Program-made: the position numbers and the translations under genes | The notes under the pieces: model-generated | What the model was told of the DNA's origin: nothing | Database searches by the model: none | Seen by the model: only the letters and a program-made list of their open reading frames with translations | Part shown: positions 52,692 to 60,500 of the stretch, in pieces | How positions within the stretch are numbered: the first letter of the stretch is position 1 | Layout of the letters: each line of letters starts with the position of its first letter | Assembly: GCF_023278045.1 (NCBI RefSeq) | Contig: NZ_CP056783.1 | Span: 2,885,501 to 2,949,500 of the forward strand | Source of the DNA: Flavobacterium sp. K5-23 | GTDB taxonomy: Bacteria; Bacteroidota; Bacteroidia; Flavobacteriales; Flavobacteriaceae | Direction: 5' to 3' | DNA length: 64,000 bases

Positions 52692-54404
52692 ATGCAACTA
52701 TTCGATTGGATTGTACTTATTGGAACCTTATTATTTATTGTAATATACGGATCTTGGAAAACTAAAGGAAGTAAAAATGTAGAAGATTTTATTCTTGGAG
52801 GAAACGAAACACCATGGTATACAGTGGGACTTTCTGTTATGGCTACTCAAGCCAGTGCGATAACCTTTTTATCAACTCCCGGTCAGGCCTATCATGACGG
52901 AATGGGGTTTGTACAATTCTACTTTGGTTTACCCATTGCTATGGTTGTAATTTGTTTAACATTTATACCTATTTATCATAAATTCAAAGTTTACACCGCT
53001 TATGAATATCTCGAGCAACGATTTGATGTAAAAACACGTTCGCTTGCTGCTATCCTTTTCTTATTTCAAAGAGGATTAGGGACAGGATTAACCATATATG
53101 CGCCAGCGATAATATTATCGGCGATATTAGGTTGGAATCTTACTTACATGAATATTGTTATTGGGGCTTTAGTAATAATCTACACTTTTTCAGGTGGTAC
53201 AAAAGCGGTGAATGTTACCCAAAAACAACAGACGTTTGTAATTATGTCTGGTATGTTCATTACATTCTTTCTTATTTTACACTTTTTACCAAATGATATG
53301 ACTTTCAGCAATGCGATTCATATTGCTGGTGCAAATGATAAGATGGACATTCTAAATTTCTCAACAGATCCAGAGGAAAAATATACTTTTTGGAGTGGAA
53401 TCACTGGTGGTTTCTTCTTGGCGCTAGCCTATTTTGGGACAGACCAATCACAAGTAGGTCGTTATTTATCAGGAAAATCTGTGCGTGAAAGTCAGATGGG
53501 ATTAATAATGAACGGACTTTTAAAAGTGCCAATGCAATTCTTTATTTTATTGACTGGGGTAATGGTTTTTGTTTTTTTTCAATTCAATCCTGTTCCATTA
53601 AATTTTAATCCAAACAATAAAATAACAATTGAAAAATCCGAATACAAAGAGGAATACCACGTATTGGAAAAAAAATTAGAAACGCTTTCCGAGGATAAAA
53701 AAGTGGTTAATCTATTGTATATCGACCAACTAAATCAGGATTATGATAATCCTATATTGAGAAAAGAATTAGTTGCCATTTCAGCAAAAGAAAAAGATTT
53801 ACGAGACCGAGCAAAAGAAATTATTCTTAAAGCCGACAGTTCCAGTGAAACTAATGATAAAGATTATGTCTTTTTTCATTTTATTCTAAATTACCTGCCT
53901 AAAGGACTTATTGGCTTGTTGCTTGCCGTAATTATGTCTGCAGCGATGTCTTCAACCGCTTCAGGATTAAACGCTCTGGCATCAACAACGGCTATAGATA
54001 TTTACAAAAGAAATTTAAAGACGGTAAAATCAGAAAAACATTATCTGAATGCTACAAAATTCTTTACCTTGTTTTGGGGTATAGTGGCTATTCTTTTTGC
54101 CTGTATCGGAACCTTGTTTGAAAATTTGATTCAGTTGGTCAACATTATAGGCTCTATCTTCTATGGAACCGTATTGGGGATCTTCCTTGTAGGTTTTTAT
54201 ATAAAATATGTAAAAGCCAAAGCTATTTTTTCAAGTGCGGTTATTAGCCAAATCACCATTTTTATTATATACTACTTTGCTATTTACATTCACCCAAGCG
54301 GAGAAGAAAAATTGGGTTATTTATGGCTTAACTTTATAGGAGCTATGCTTACAATTGTCCTTTCTTCGTTTATGCAATGGACCATCTTTAGAAAAGAAAA
54401 ATAA
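52692..54404 (+). CDS. sodium:solute symporter (SSS family)
   Basis: A 570-residue membrane protein with about 13 helices. It has the SSS-type core (residues from about 5-25 to 540), including the WYTVGLSVMATQASAITFLSTP segment (in parts, about 42-63), the QRGLGTG motif and a SAAMSSTASGLNALAS helix near 416-431 around the Na+ site. A soluble insertion (about 310-390) splits the helical core. The substrate is unknown, but the operon with PIG-L deacetylase suggests amino-sugar or related uptake. A terminator follows. Confidence 0.9.
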   Translation: MQLFDWIVLIGTLLFIVIYGSWKTKGSKNVEDFILGGNETPWYTVGLSVMATQASAITFLSTPGQAYHDGMGFVQFYFGLPIAMVVICLTFIPIYHKFKVYTAYEYLEQRFDVKTRSLAAILFLFQRGLGTGLTIYAPAIILSAILGWNLTYMNIVIGALVIIYTFSGGTKAVNVTQKQQTFVIMSGMFITFFLILHFLPNDMTFSNAIHIAGANDKMDILNFSTDPEEKYTFWSGITGGFFLALAYFGTDQSQVGRYLSGKSVRESQMGLIMNGLLKVPMQFFILLTGVMVFVFFQFNPVPLNFNPNNKITIEKSEYKEEYHVLEKKLETLSEDKKVVNLLYIDQLNQDYDNPILRKELVAISAKEKDLRDRAKEIILKADSSSETNDKDYVFFHFILNYLPKGLIGLLLAVIMSAAMSSTASGLNALASTTAIDIYKRNLKTVKSEKHYLNATKFFTLFWGIVAILFACIGTLFENLIQLVNIIGSIFYGTVLGIFLVGFYIKYVKAKAIFSSAVISQITIFIIYYFAIYIHPSGEEKLGYLWLNFIGAMLTIVLSSFMQWTIFRKEK

Positions 54405-54419
54405 ATAATATAAGCATAA

Positions 54420-54454
54420 AAAAAACCGTCTTGTTTAACAACAAGACGGTTTTT
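54420..54454. terminator. bidirectional rho-independent terminator
   Basis: The stem CCGTCTTGTT / AACAAGACGG has A/T flanks of five or more bases on both sides, between the convergent symporter and DUF2911 genes. Confidence 0.88.
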
Positions 54455-54476
54455 CTATATATACGAATACTGTAAA

Positions 54477-55322
54477 TTAGTTTTTAGACCATTCAGATAT
54501 GCTGTCTTTATTCATTTTTACGTAATCCTCGTTTTTAGCTATTTCAGCAGCAGCAAGTGAAATCTTAGCTGTTTCGATTGCTCCTTTTTTATCTCCTTGT
54601 TTTGCTTGAATCAAAGATTTTAAACGGTTATACCAAAAAGGTTTTTCTTTGCTTAATTCTAAAGCTTTATCAACATACATTCTAGCAGTTGTAATATCAC
54701 CATTTGACTGGTATAAATATTGAGCCGAAGAAAAGTAATCTCCTGCAGATGGACCTGCCAAGGCTTTTTCTATACTTGCAAGAGTGTTTTTTTGTGTTGG
54801 AACTTCAAATTTTAAAGCAACATAAGAATTCTCCCAGTACATTTCCAAGAATGCAAAATTATTATCTAATCCACTAATCCCTATAGTAAACGTTTCAGCA
54901 AGTTTAGATAAAGACTCTTCTTTTACTTTAGCTCTTAAAGCTACATTAGCTTCATTCCATTCCGCTGGATTTCCCCAATTGTCTGTCGTTTTATAAAAGA
55001 TAATTTCCCAACTCTGAATATTTGGAATAGTATATAAAGCGTATTTCCCTTTTTTTAATGTTTTCCCATCGATTATAACATCATCGCTAAAAGATACAGT
55101 AGTGTTTTCGTTTGCACCCGATCTCCAAACTTTTCCAAAAGGAACCAAGTTTCCAAATACGGCTCTACCTCTAGCAGAAGGACGAGAATAAACTACTTCA
55201 ACATCTGTCAAACCAACAATTTGGTTTAAAGTACTCTTAGGACTACCCTGAGGTGTTTTTACTTGGGCTTCAATTGTAAATTGTACAATAATGATCGCTA
55301 ATACAATAAGTATTTTTTTCAT
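54477..55322 (-). CDS. DUF2911 family exported protein
   Basis: A 281-residue exported protein with signal peptide (about 1-19, ending TIEA). The DUF2911 domain (about 20-195) has VVYSRPSARGRAVFGNLVP, the VWRSGANENTTVSF motif and the KKGKYALYTIPN segment, all diagnostic of the family. The C-terminal part (about 200-281) adds TPR-like helices (GDITTARMYVDKALELSK). The function is unknown; the domain often occurs in Bacteroidota exported proteins. It is monocistronic, with a shared terminator. Confidence 0.9.
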   Translation of the reverse strand: MKKILIVLAIIIVQFTIEAQVKTPQGSPKSTLNQIVGLTDVEVVYSRPSARGRAVFGNLVPFGKVWRSGANENTTVSFSDDVIIDGKTLKKGKYALYTIPNIQSWEIIFYKTTDNWGNPAEWNEANVALRAKVKEESLSKLAETFTIGISGLDNNFAFLEMYWENSYVALKFEVPTQKNTLASIEKALAGPSAGDYFSSAQYLYQSNGDITTARMYVDKALELSKEKPFWYNRLKSLIQAKQGDKKGAIETAKISLAAAEIAKNEDYVKMNKDSISEWSKN

Positions 55323-55527
55323 AATTTTTTATTTAGTTTTTCCAAATTTACAAATTCAAACAATTGGAAATGTTAATTTTTTCTTAATATAAAACGCATT
55401 TTAAACTTATATTTTCCTTAAAACAGATAAAAAAATCCCGACTTCCGAAGTGTCTGGATCGGATGAAAAGGTTTACCATTTAAGAAATATAAGAACCTAA
55501 AAGTTATGAGAATCAAGAGTTCGAATG

Positions 55528-55679
55528 TGCCGTTAGGCACTAAGTATTGGTAGAAAACATCAATTGAAACGAATTTAGCGTGCCGTAGGTACGCAACTCC
55601 TATCATTTTGTTGCGTACCTACGGCACGTTAATAAATTTTGAAACTAATTACTACCGATAATAAGTGCCTAGCGGCACA
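55528..55679. repeat. nested inverted-repeat element (REP/MITE-like)
   Basis: The inner perfect arms CGTGCCGTAGGTACGCAAC (55580-55598) and its reverse complement (55611-55629) lie inside imperfect outer arms of 27 bp (55528-55554 and 55653-55679), each with a GTGCCG-TAGGCAC palindrome. The 152-bp unit is intergenic (the 481-bp gap 55323-55803) and holds no gene. It resembles the REP/BIME units mobilised by single-strand transposases (RayT), or a miniature inverted-repeat element. Confidence 0.8.
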
Positions 55680-55803
55680 AATTAAAGACTTTCAACCCTT
55701 GATTAGCATAAGGTATTGTTTTATACATCCTGCTTAAGTGACCTTATATTTCTTATATGGTTAAAATTAAATGCTGTTTATTATAGAATATAGCCCTATA
55801 ATA

Positions 55804-56457
55804 TTAGAGTTTAGAAACTTTGTCAAAATTAAGTTCGTTAAAATGATTAACGACAACATCCGCTTCTGATAAATCTTGCAACTTTGAATGCACGCTATTA
55901 TAACCCACACAATAGATTCCTGCTGCCTTTGCCGCTTTCACACCATTAGTGCTGTCTTCAATCACAATACAACTTTCCTTTGGAGCAATTGATAAGGAAG
56001 CTGCGTGTTCAAAAATGGCTGGGTGTGGTTTAGATTTAGGAAAATCTTCTCCACTTACTATATGAGTAAAATATTGGTGTAAACCAAAACGTTTGAAAAC
56101 GCGTTCTATTGTTACTTTTGAAGCCGAAGAAGCCAGTATCATCTGAACATTATTATGATGCAAATCCTTGATTAAATTTTCAACTCCTTCCAGTAATTCC
56201 AGATCTTCCTTATAATCGAAAGCATCATTAAAAATGGCTCTTTTTCTTTGAATTAAATCCTCAACTTCGTGATCTAAATTAAACATCTCCTTCACTCTTT
56301 GAAATACATTCCGAGTTGAGTTTCCCGTAAAGGAAGTAAACATTTGTTCGGTTATTACGATATCCAACTCGTCAAAATGTTGAAAATAGGCAAAACGGTG
56401 TACTGGTTCCGTATCTACTATTACCCCGTCCATATCGAAAATTACTGTCTGTTTCAT
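55804..56457 (-). CDS. HAD-family phosphatase/phosphoglucomutase-like
   Basis: A 217-residue HAD-superfamily protein with a helical cap. Motif I DMDGVIVDTEP (8-18; nucleophile Asp8 and Asp10), motif II LASSAS near 109-114, motif III KSKPHPAIF near 143-151 and motif IV VIEDSTNGVKAA near 165-176 are all present. This is the beta-phosphoglucomutase/CbbY-like subfamily; the Glu-Pro after the first motif fits a sugar-phosphate phosphatase or mutase. It is transcribed away from the TcdA gene on the same strand with a 66-bp gap. Confidence 0.9.
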   Translation of the reverse strand: MKQTVIFDMDGVIVDTEPVHRFAYFQHFDELDIVITEQMFTSFTGNSTRNVFQRVKEMFNLDHEVEDLIQRKRAIFNDAFDYKEDLELLEGVENLIKDLHHNNVQMILASSASKVTIERVFKRFGLHQYFTHIVSGEDFPKSKPHPAIFEHAASLSIAPKESCIVIEDSTNGVKAAKAAGIYCVGYNSVHSKLQDLSEADVVVNHFNELNFDKVSKL

Positions 56458-56523
56458 TTTATTGTTTAATTTCTAGTCTCAAGGACTATAGTTTATTGTT
56501 ATTGAAATTCTTATTCTGAATTC

Positions 56524-57240
56524 TTATTCTTTCTTTAATAGGTATCTGATCACGGTTTCCGCAGCGTACAATCCAAATAATCCTGGCATATAACTGTTTG
56601 TACCGTAAAATGATTTTTTATAATTCGAACCATCAGTCATTTTTAAACTGCTATCATCCTGAATCTCTGAAGAAAAAACAACTTTCAACTTATCGATTTT
56701 ATGTTCCTTCAATCTTCTTCTGATTGTTTTTGCAAAGTAACAATTCACTGTATTGTTGATATCAGCAACTTTAACTTTAGAAGCTTCCATTTTTCCACCG
56801 GCACCCATACTCGAAATGATTTTGACTCTTTTCCTTTTGGCAGCAATAATCAAATTCAATTTTGGTGTAACACTGTCGATACAGTCCAGCACATAATCAA
56901 ATTCTTCAGAAACCACTTCAAAAGCACGCTCTGGAGAAAGAAATTCTTGGATACGAGTCAGTTTCAATTCCGGATTGATATCCATTAATCGATCTCCTAC
57001 AACGGCAACTTTGGGTTGGCCTACTGTCGAATGTAAAGCAGGTAATTGTCTGTTTATATTTGTAATATCTACCGTGTCTCCGTCAACGATGGTCATTGTT
57101 CCTACTCCCGCTCTGGCTAAAAATTCAGCTGCAAAAGAACCAACTCCTCCCAAACCAACAACCAATACATTAGCATTTTGCAATTTTTGTAAACCCTCGG
57201 CTTTAAATAAAAGCTCCGCTCTCTCTGTCCATTCTGCCAT
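56524..57240 (-). CDS. tcdA: tRNA threonylcarbamoyladenosine dehydratase
   Basis: A 238-residue ThiF/E1-like enzyme that makes the cyclic form of t6A in tRNA (ct6A). The nucleotide-binding motif VVGLGGVGSFAAEFLARAGVG lies in the region 27-47 with GLGGVG at 29-34, followed by the adenylation Asp in IVDGDTVD (about 51-58) and NINRQ. The CIDSVTPK and the GAGGKMEAS segment further on fit the CsdL/TcdA group; the C-terminus AAETVIRYLL is the usual end. It is separated by 71 bp from the TatD gene that precedes it on the same strand. Confidence 0.9.
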   Translation of the reverse strand: MAEWTERAELLFKAEGLQKLQNANVLVVGLGGVGSFAAEFLARAGVGTMTIVDGDTVDITNINRQLPALHSTVGQPKVAVVGDRLMDINPELKLTRIQEFLSPERAFEVVSEEFDYVLDCIDSVTPKLNLIIAAKRKRVKIISSMGAGGKMEASKVKVADINNTVNCYFAKTIRRRLKEHKIDKLKVVFSSEIQDDSSLKMTDGSNYKKSFYGTNSYMPGLFGLYAAETVIRYLLKKE

Positions 57241-57311
57241 TTTATTTTGTTTAAAATTTAATGTTCTACTTATTCCAACATTAGTTAATCATTATTCAAT
57301 TTTCAAAACTA

Positions 57312-57959
57312 TTATTTTTTGAAAACGTCTTCGTAATTCCTGTTTATTTGTTTTTGCAATCTTTCAATACTCCAATGTTTATACATTGCCGCCAATGTGT
57401 ACACATCTTTTATTGTTTCTTCGATAGTATCAGTTTCCAAGAAAAAACGATTATCGGGAATGCTTTTAAAAACGGTTTCTAAATCTGGATTCCGCAGTAA
57501 ATATTTTCCAAAAGAAAGATAAAATCCATTATCTATCAATTGTTGGGCTTGCTGTAAGCTTTTCGAATAGCCGTGAATAATCATTGGAACTGAAATATTC
57601 ATTTGCTTTTTAATGGCTATCACTTCCTGAAAAGCAGCCACACAATGAATAACCACAGGTTTATTGTATTGCTGGGCTAATGCCAATTGTTTTTCAAAAA
57701 CCTGCTGTTGCAACTCCATTGGGATTTCAATACGTTTGTCTAAACCGCACTCCCCAACAGCCATGCAGTTATCCTCTTTTAATTTACTTTCGATAATAAG
57801 CAAATCAGATTCTAAACGCTCTTTTACTATGTGCCAAGGATGGATTCCAATGGAATAAAACGGAATGGCAGCATCAAATTCCTGAGGATATTGATTGACT
57901 AATTCTAATACGTCTTCCCTATTCGTATGTTGATGTGTATGACAATTAAAGAATTGCAT
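57312..57959 (-). CDS. TatD-family hydrolase (metal-dependent deoxyribonuclease type)
   Basis: A 215-residue TIM-barrel metallohydrolase. Metal ligands: HTHQH at about 7-11, GECGLDKR (about 92-99, Glu), VIHC (about 122-125, His) and FLETD near 180 (Asp). It is shorter than classical TatD (about 260 aa) but has all motifs. Such proteins are 3'-5' exonucleases or deoxyribonucleases; the exact activity is uncertain. Its start overlaps the DUF1684 stop by one base (57959), so the two genes are coupled. Confidence 0.88.
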   Translation of the reverse strand: MQFFNCHTHQHTNREDVLELVNQYPQEFDAAIPFYSIGIHPWHIVKERLESDLLIIESKLKEDNCMAVGECGLDKRIEIPMELQQQVFEKQLALAQQYNKPVVIHCVAAFQEVIAIKKQMNISVPMIIHGYSKSLQQAQQLIDNGFYLSFGKYLLRNPDLETVFKSIPDNRFFLETDTIEETIKDVYTLAAMYKHWSIERLQKQINRNYEDVFKK

Positions 57960-58561
57960 TAGTCATGAAATTTTTTAACACCAGCTTTAATATCGATATT
58001 TAAATCGTTTTCCATTGGCACTTTAGGACAAGAATATCTATGGCTATAGGCGCAATAAGGATTGTATGATGTATTAAAATCGATCGCAATGGTATTTCCT
58101 TCTGGGATTTTTAAATCAATGTATTTCCCTCCAATGTAACTTTCCTTTCCTGAAGATAAATCGAAAAAAGGCAAAAATAAATCCGACTCATATTCTTTTC
58201 TCTTTGATAAGTCAATACTTCTATACACGTTTAGTTTAGACGCTATCCCATCAATTTCAAAATAAACTTCCCCGTATTTAATATACATAGGTTTTCTATC
58301 CGTCGAAGTTGGCATTTCAAATGGTTTCTCTTTATCAGTTCTTACAAATTTAGCGACCACAAAATACTTTTCATTAATTGGATAGAAATCTAACGTTTTG
58401 AATGTTGCCAAATCTTCCGGAGTTAAAGGACTCGTTTTTACATCCGCATATTCCGAGTTTAAATGATTCTGGTATTTTTCAGCAGCAAGGGCATCAAATT
58501 TTTCTTGGCTTAAGCCAAAAAAGGAAACAAGAAGAAGTATTATATTAAAAATGGTTTTCAT
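57959..58561 (-). CDS. DUF1684 family exported protein
   Basis: A 200-residue exported protein. The ATG at 58561 gives a signal peptide (MKTIFNIILLLVSFFGLSQ), whereas the longer open frame from 58666 would overlap the divergent MFS start. The DUF1684 domain has KYGEVYFEIDG, DLFLPFFDLSSGKESYIGGK (in parts) and the conserved C-terminal FNTSYNPYCAYSHRYSCP motif with its Cys pair. The function is unknown; the family is common in Bacteroidota and Actinobacteria. Coupled to tatD by stop/start overlap. Confidence 0.88.
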   Translation of the reverse strand: MKTIFNIILLLVSFFGLSQEKFDALAAEKYQNHLNSEYADVKTSPLTPEDLATFKTLDFYPINEKYFVVAKFVRTDKEKPFEMPTSTDRKPMYIKYGEVYFEIDGIASKLNVYRSIDLSKRKEYESDLFLPFFDLSSGKESYIGGKYIDLKIPEGNTIAIDFNTSYNPYCAYSHRYSCPKVPMENDLNIDIKAGVKKFHD

Positions 58562-58630
58562 ACTGATAGGTTTCTGCAAAAATAGTTTAAAAGTTACAAA
58601 GGCACAAAGCCTGGAAGTTACAAAGTTTTC

Positions 58631-58638
58631 TACCTTTG
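58631..58638 (+). promoter_or_regulatory. -7 promoter box of the MFS gene
   Basis: TACCTTTG matches TAnnTTTG 20 bp before the ATG at 58659. It lies in the short region between divergent DUF1684 and MFS genes. Confidence 0.5.
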
Positions 58639-58658
58639 CAAAATAGAACCCATTTATA

Positions 58659-59879
58659 ATGCTCAAAACCGCTTTTCAACGCTATATTAATAATTTCAAA
58701 GGATTTTCGAGAGAGATTTGGATTCTTACACTCATCACGTTTATCAACAGAGCGGGAACGATGGTATTGCCTTTTTTGTCCAAATATTTAAAGGAGGATT
58801 TGCAATTTACTTATGGCGAAGTGGGTTGGATTATGGTGGCATTTGGTTCTGGATCTATGTTAGGCTCCTGGTTAGGCGGAAAACTATCTGACAAAATAGG
58901 TTTTTATAAGGTAATGGTTTTTAGTTTGTTCAGCAGTGGGGTTTTCTTTTTCATCCTTCAATACATCACTTCTTTTTGGGGTTTATGCTTCGGAATGTTT
59001 AGCATTATGACACTTGCCGATATGTTTCGACCAGCGATGTTTGTTTCCCTTGGTGCATATGCCAAACCGGAAAACAGAACCCGATCGCTAACATTAGTAA
59101 GACTAGCGGTAAATCTTGGTTTTGCTGCCGGCCCAGCCTTGGGAGGATTAATTATTATGGGTGTGGGTTACAAAGGATTGTTTTGGGTTGACGGTACCTC
59201 TTGTATAATCGCCATATTAATTTTTGCTTTATTGGTTAAGGAAAAGAAAAAAGCTTCGCATCAAGATCCACATATTAGTATACTAGAAGTAGCATCCGTA
59301 TTTAAAGACAAAATATTTTGGATTTTCTTGTTTGTGAGTTTTGTCACGGCAATGATTTTCTTCCAGCTATTTACAGCTTTACCTTTATATCATCACGAAA
59401 TGTTTGGCTTGACTGAATTTCAAACGGGTTTATTAATGACCCTAAACGGTTTGTTAATATTCGCTTTGGAAATGCCCATTGTTAGTTATTTTGAACGCAA
59501 AAAAGTGCAAAAACTAAAAATCATTCTTTGGGGTTCCCTATTAATGGCTGCCAGTTTTTATTCTTTACTGATCAATGTATGGGCAGGGATTTTGGTTATT
59601 AGTATGATAATAATATCGATTGGTGAAATTTTCGCCTTTCCTTTTTCGAATACTTTTGCCATGGGAAGAGCTCCAAAAGGACACGAAGGACGCTATATGG
59701 CTTTATACACAATGAGTTTTAGTTTGGCGCACATTGTGAGTTCAAAAATGGGAATGGAAGTCATTGGTTATTTTGGGTATCAAACTAACTGGTTTGTGAT
59801 GGGAAGCTTTGGAGTCGCGGCCGCAGGCTGTTGTATCTGGTTACAAAAGTTATTGAAACTGGAAAGTAAACCGGTATAA
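58659..59879 (+). CDS. MFS transporter
   Basis: A 406-residue protein with about 12 helices. The MFS loop motif GSWLGGKLSDKIG (about 68-80) follows helix 2, and RSLTLVRLAVNLGFAAGPALGG (in parts, about 147-168) is the antiporter-type motif C. The second half contains ALEMPIVSYFERKK (about 271-284). It fits the drug/metabolite efflux-type subfamily but the substrate is unknown. It is divergent from DUF1684 and separate from the following BlaI system, with no shared operon. Confidence 0.9.
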   Translation: MLKTAFQRYINNFKGFSREIWILTLITFINRAGTMVLPFLSKYLKEDLQFTYGEVGWIMVAFGSGSMLGSWLGGKLSDKIGFYKVMVFSLFSSGVFFFILQYITSFWGLCFGMFSIMTLADMFRPAMFVSLGAYAKPENRTRSLTLVRLAVNLGFAAGPALGGLIIMGVGYKGLFWVDGTSCIIAILIFALLVKEKKKASHQDPHISILEVASVFKDKIFWIFLFVSFVTAMIFFQLFTALPLYHHEMFGLTEFQTGLLMTLNGLLIFALEMPIVSYFERKKVQKLKIILWGSLLMAASFYSLLINVWAGILVISMIIISIGEIFAFPFSNTFAMGRAPKGHEGRYMALYTMSFSLAHIVSSKMGMEVIGYFGYQTNWFVMGSFGVAAAGCCIWLQKLLKLESKPV

Positions 59880-59961
59880 ACTCCCCTATTATTCTATATT
59901 CCCATTACTTTTTCTTTTCTAAAACATTTCAAAAAAAAGAATTTTTATACTTCCAAAAAGG

Positions 59962-60021
59962 TTTAAACTATAAAAATAGTTTAAAAACTACAGTTTTAGT
60001 TGTGTAACTATAAATATAGTT
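59962..60021 (+). promoter_or_regulatory. three phased BlaI-type operators
   Basis: Three palindromes with centres exactly 20 bp apart: TTTAAACTAT-aaaa-ATAGTTTAAA (59962-59985), AACTA-cagttt-TAGTT (59986-60001) and AACTATA-aa-TATAGTT (60006-60021). They resemble the TACTAnnnnTAGTA-type targets of BlaI/MecI repressors. The third lies between the -33 and -7 boxes of the promoter at 60000-60030, and all lie about 120-180 bp before the repressor gene. Confidence 0.75.
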
Positions 60022-60030
60022 GTAAGTTTG
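60000..60030 (+). promoter_or_regulatory. promoter of the BlaI/M56 operon
   Basis: TTG (60000-60002), a 20-bp spacer and TAAGTTTG (60023-60030) fit the Bacteroidota consensus TTG-N19-20-TAnnTTTG. The spacer contains operator 3, so repressor binding would block RNA polymerase. Transcription would start near 60037, giving a leader of about 100 bases that contains the structured element. Confidence 0.7.
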
Positions 60031-60130
60031 GTTTGCGTTAAGGATTAAGGCGATATCCTCAAAGTCCCGACATTTAGGGACTATGAGATAAAGCCGAAAG
60101 CCTGACCCGTAGGGAAACGCCCAAATAAAT
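60031..60130 (+). other. structured leader element in the BlaI operon mRNA
   Basis: Pairing visible by eye: GCGTT/AACGC closing stem, AGGAT/ATCCT hairpin, AGTCCC/GGGACT hairpin and CCC-gta-GGG hairpin, with single-stranded joints (AAGCCGAAAGCC, TGACCCG). The order of motifs matches the intergenic element at 6770-6870. This may be a dispersed repeat inserted into the leader, or an RNA element that affects the operon. Confidence 0.5.
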
Positions 60131-60138
60131 AGCAAACT

Positions 60139-60498
60139 ATGCAAAAGTTAACCAACAAAGAAGAAGAAATCATGCACATTTTATGGAAGCTAAAAAAAGC
60201 TTTTGTAAAAGAAGTTATGGCGGAAATCACTGAAGACCAACCGCACTACAACACTTTATCAACCATTATTAGGAATCTGGAAGAAAAGGGATATGTTTCC
60301 TATAATGCGTATGGAAAAACGCATCAATACTTCCCTATTGTGAGTATTGAAGACTATAGAAAACGGTTTATGAATACGGCAATTGACAATTATTTCAACA
60401 GTTCGTATAAAAATATGGTTTCCTTTTTTGCCAAGGAGGAAAAGATATCTGCGGAGGAATTACGGGAAATTTTAGCAATGATTGAAAAAAAGGAATAG
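60139..60498 (+). CDS. BlaI/MecI/CopY-family transcriptional repressor
   Basis: A 119-residue winged-helix repressor. The N-terminal wHTH (about 5-72: LTNKEEEIMHILWKLKKAF, EITEDQPHYNTLSTIIRNLEEKGYV) is the BlaI signature; the C-terminal helix (about 85-119) forms the dimer interface. In BlaI/MecI proteins a partner metalloprotease cleaves or triggers release of the repressor at an Asn-Phe or similar bond in the linker. The downstream M56 gene starts 2 bp after its stop, and three phased operators with a promoter lie upstream, so it probably represses its own operon. Confidence 0.93.
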   Translation: MQKLTNKEEEIMHILWKLKKAFVKEVMAEITEDQPHYNTLSTIIRNLEEKGYVSYNAYGKTHQYFPIVSIEDYRKRFMNTAIDNYFNSSYKNMVSFFAKEEKISAEELREILAMIEKKE

Positions 60499-60500
60499 TT

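Noticed and set aside
55418..55606. A 62-codon frame on the - strand in the 55.4-55.6 kb gap
   Set aside because: It overlaps the nested inverted repeat, has no recognisable family and no promoter; the open frame is probably due to the repeat.
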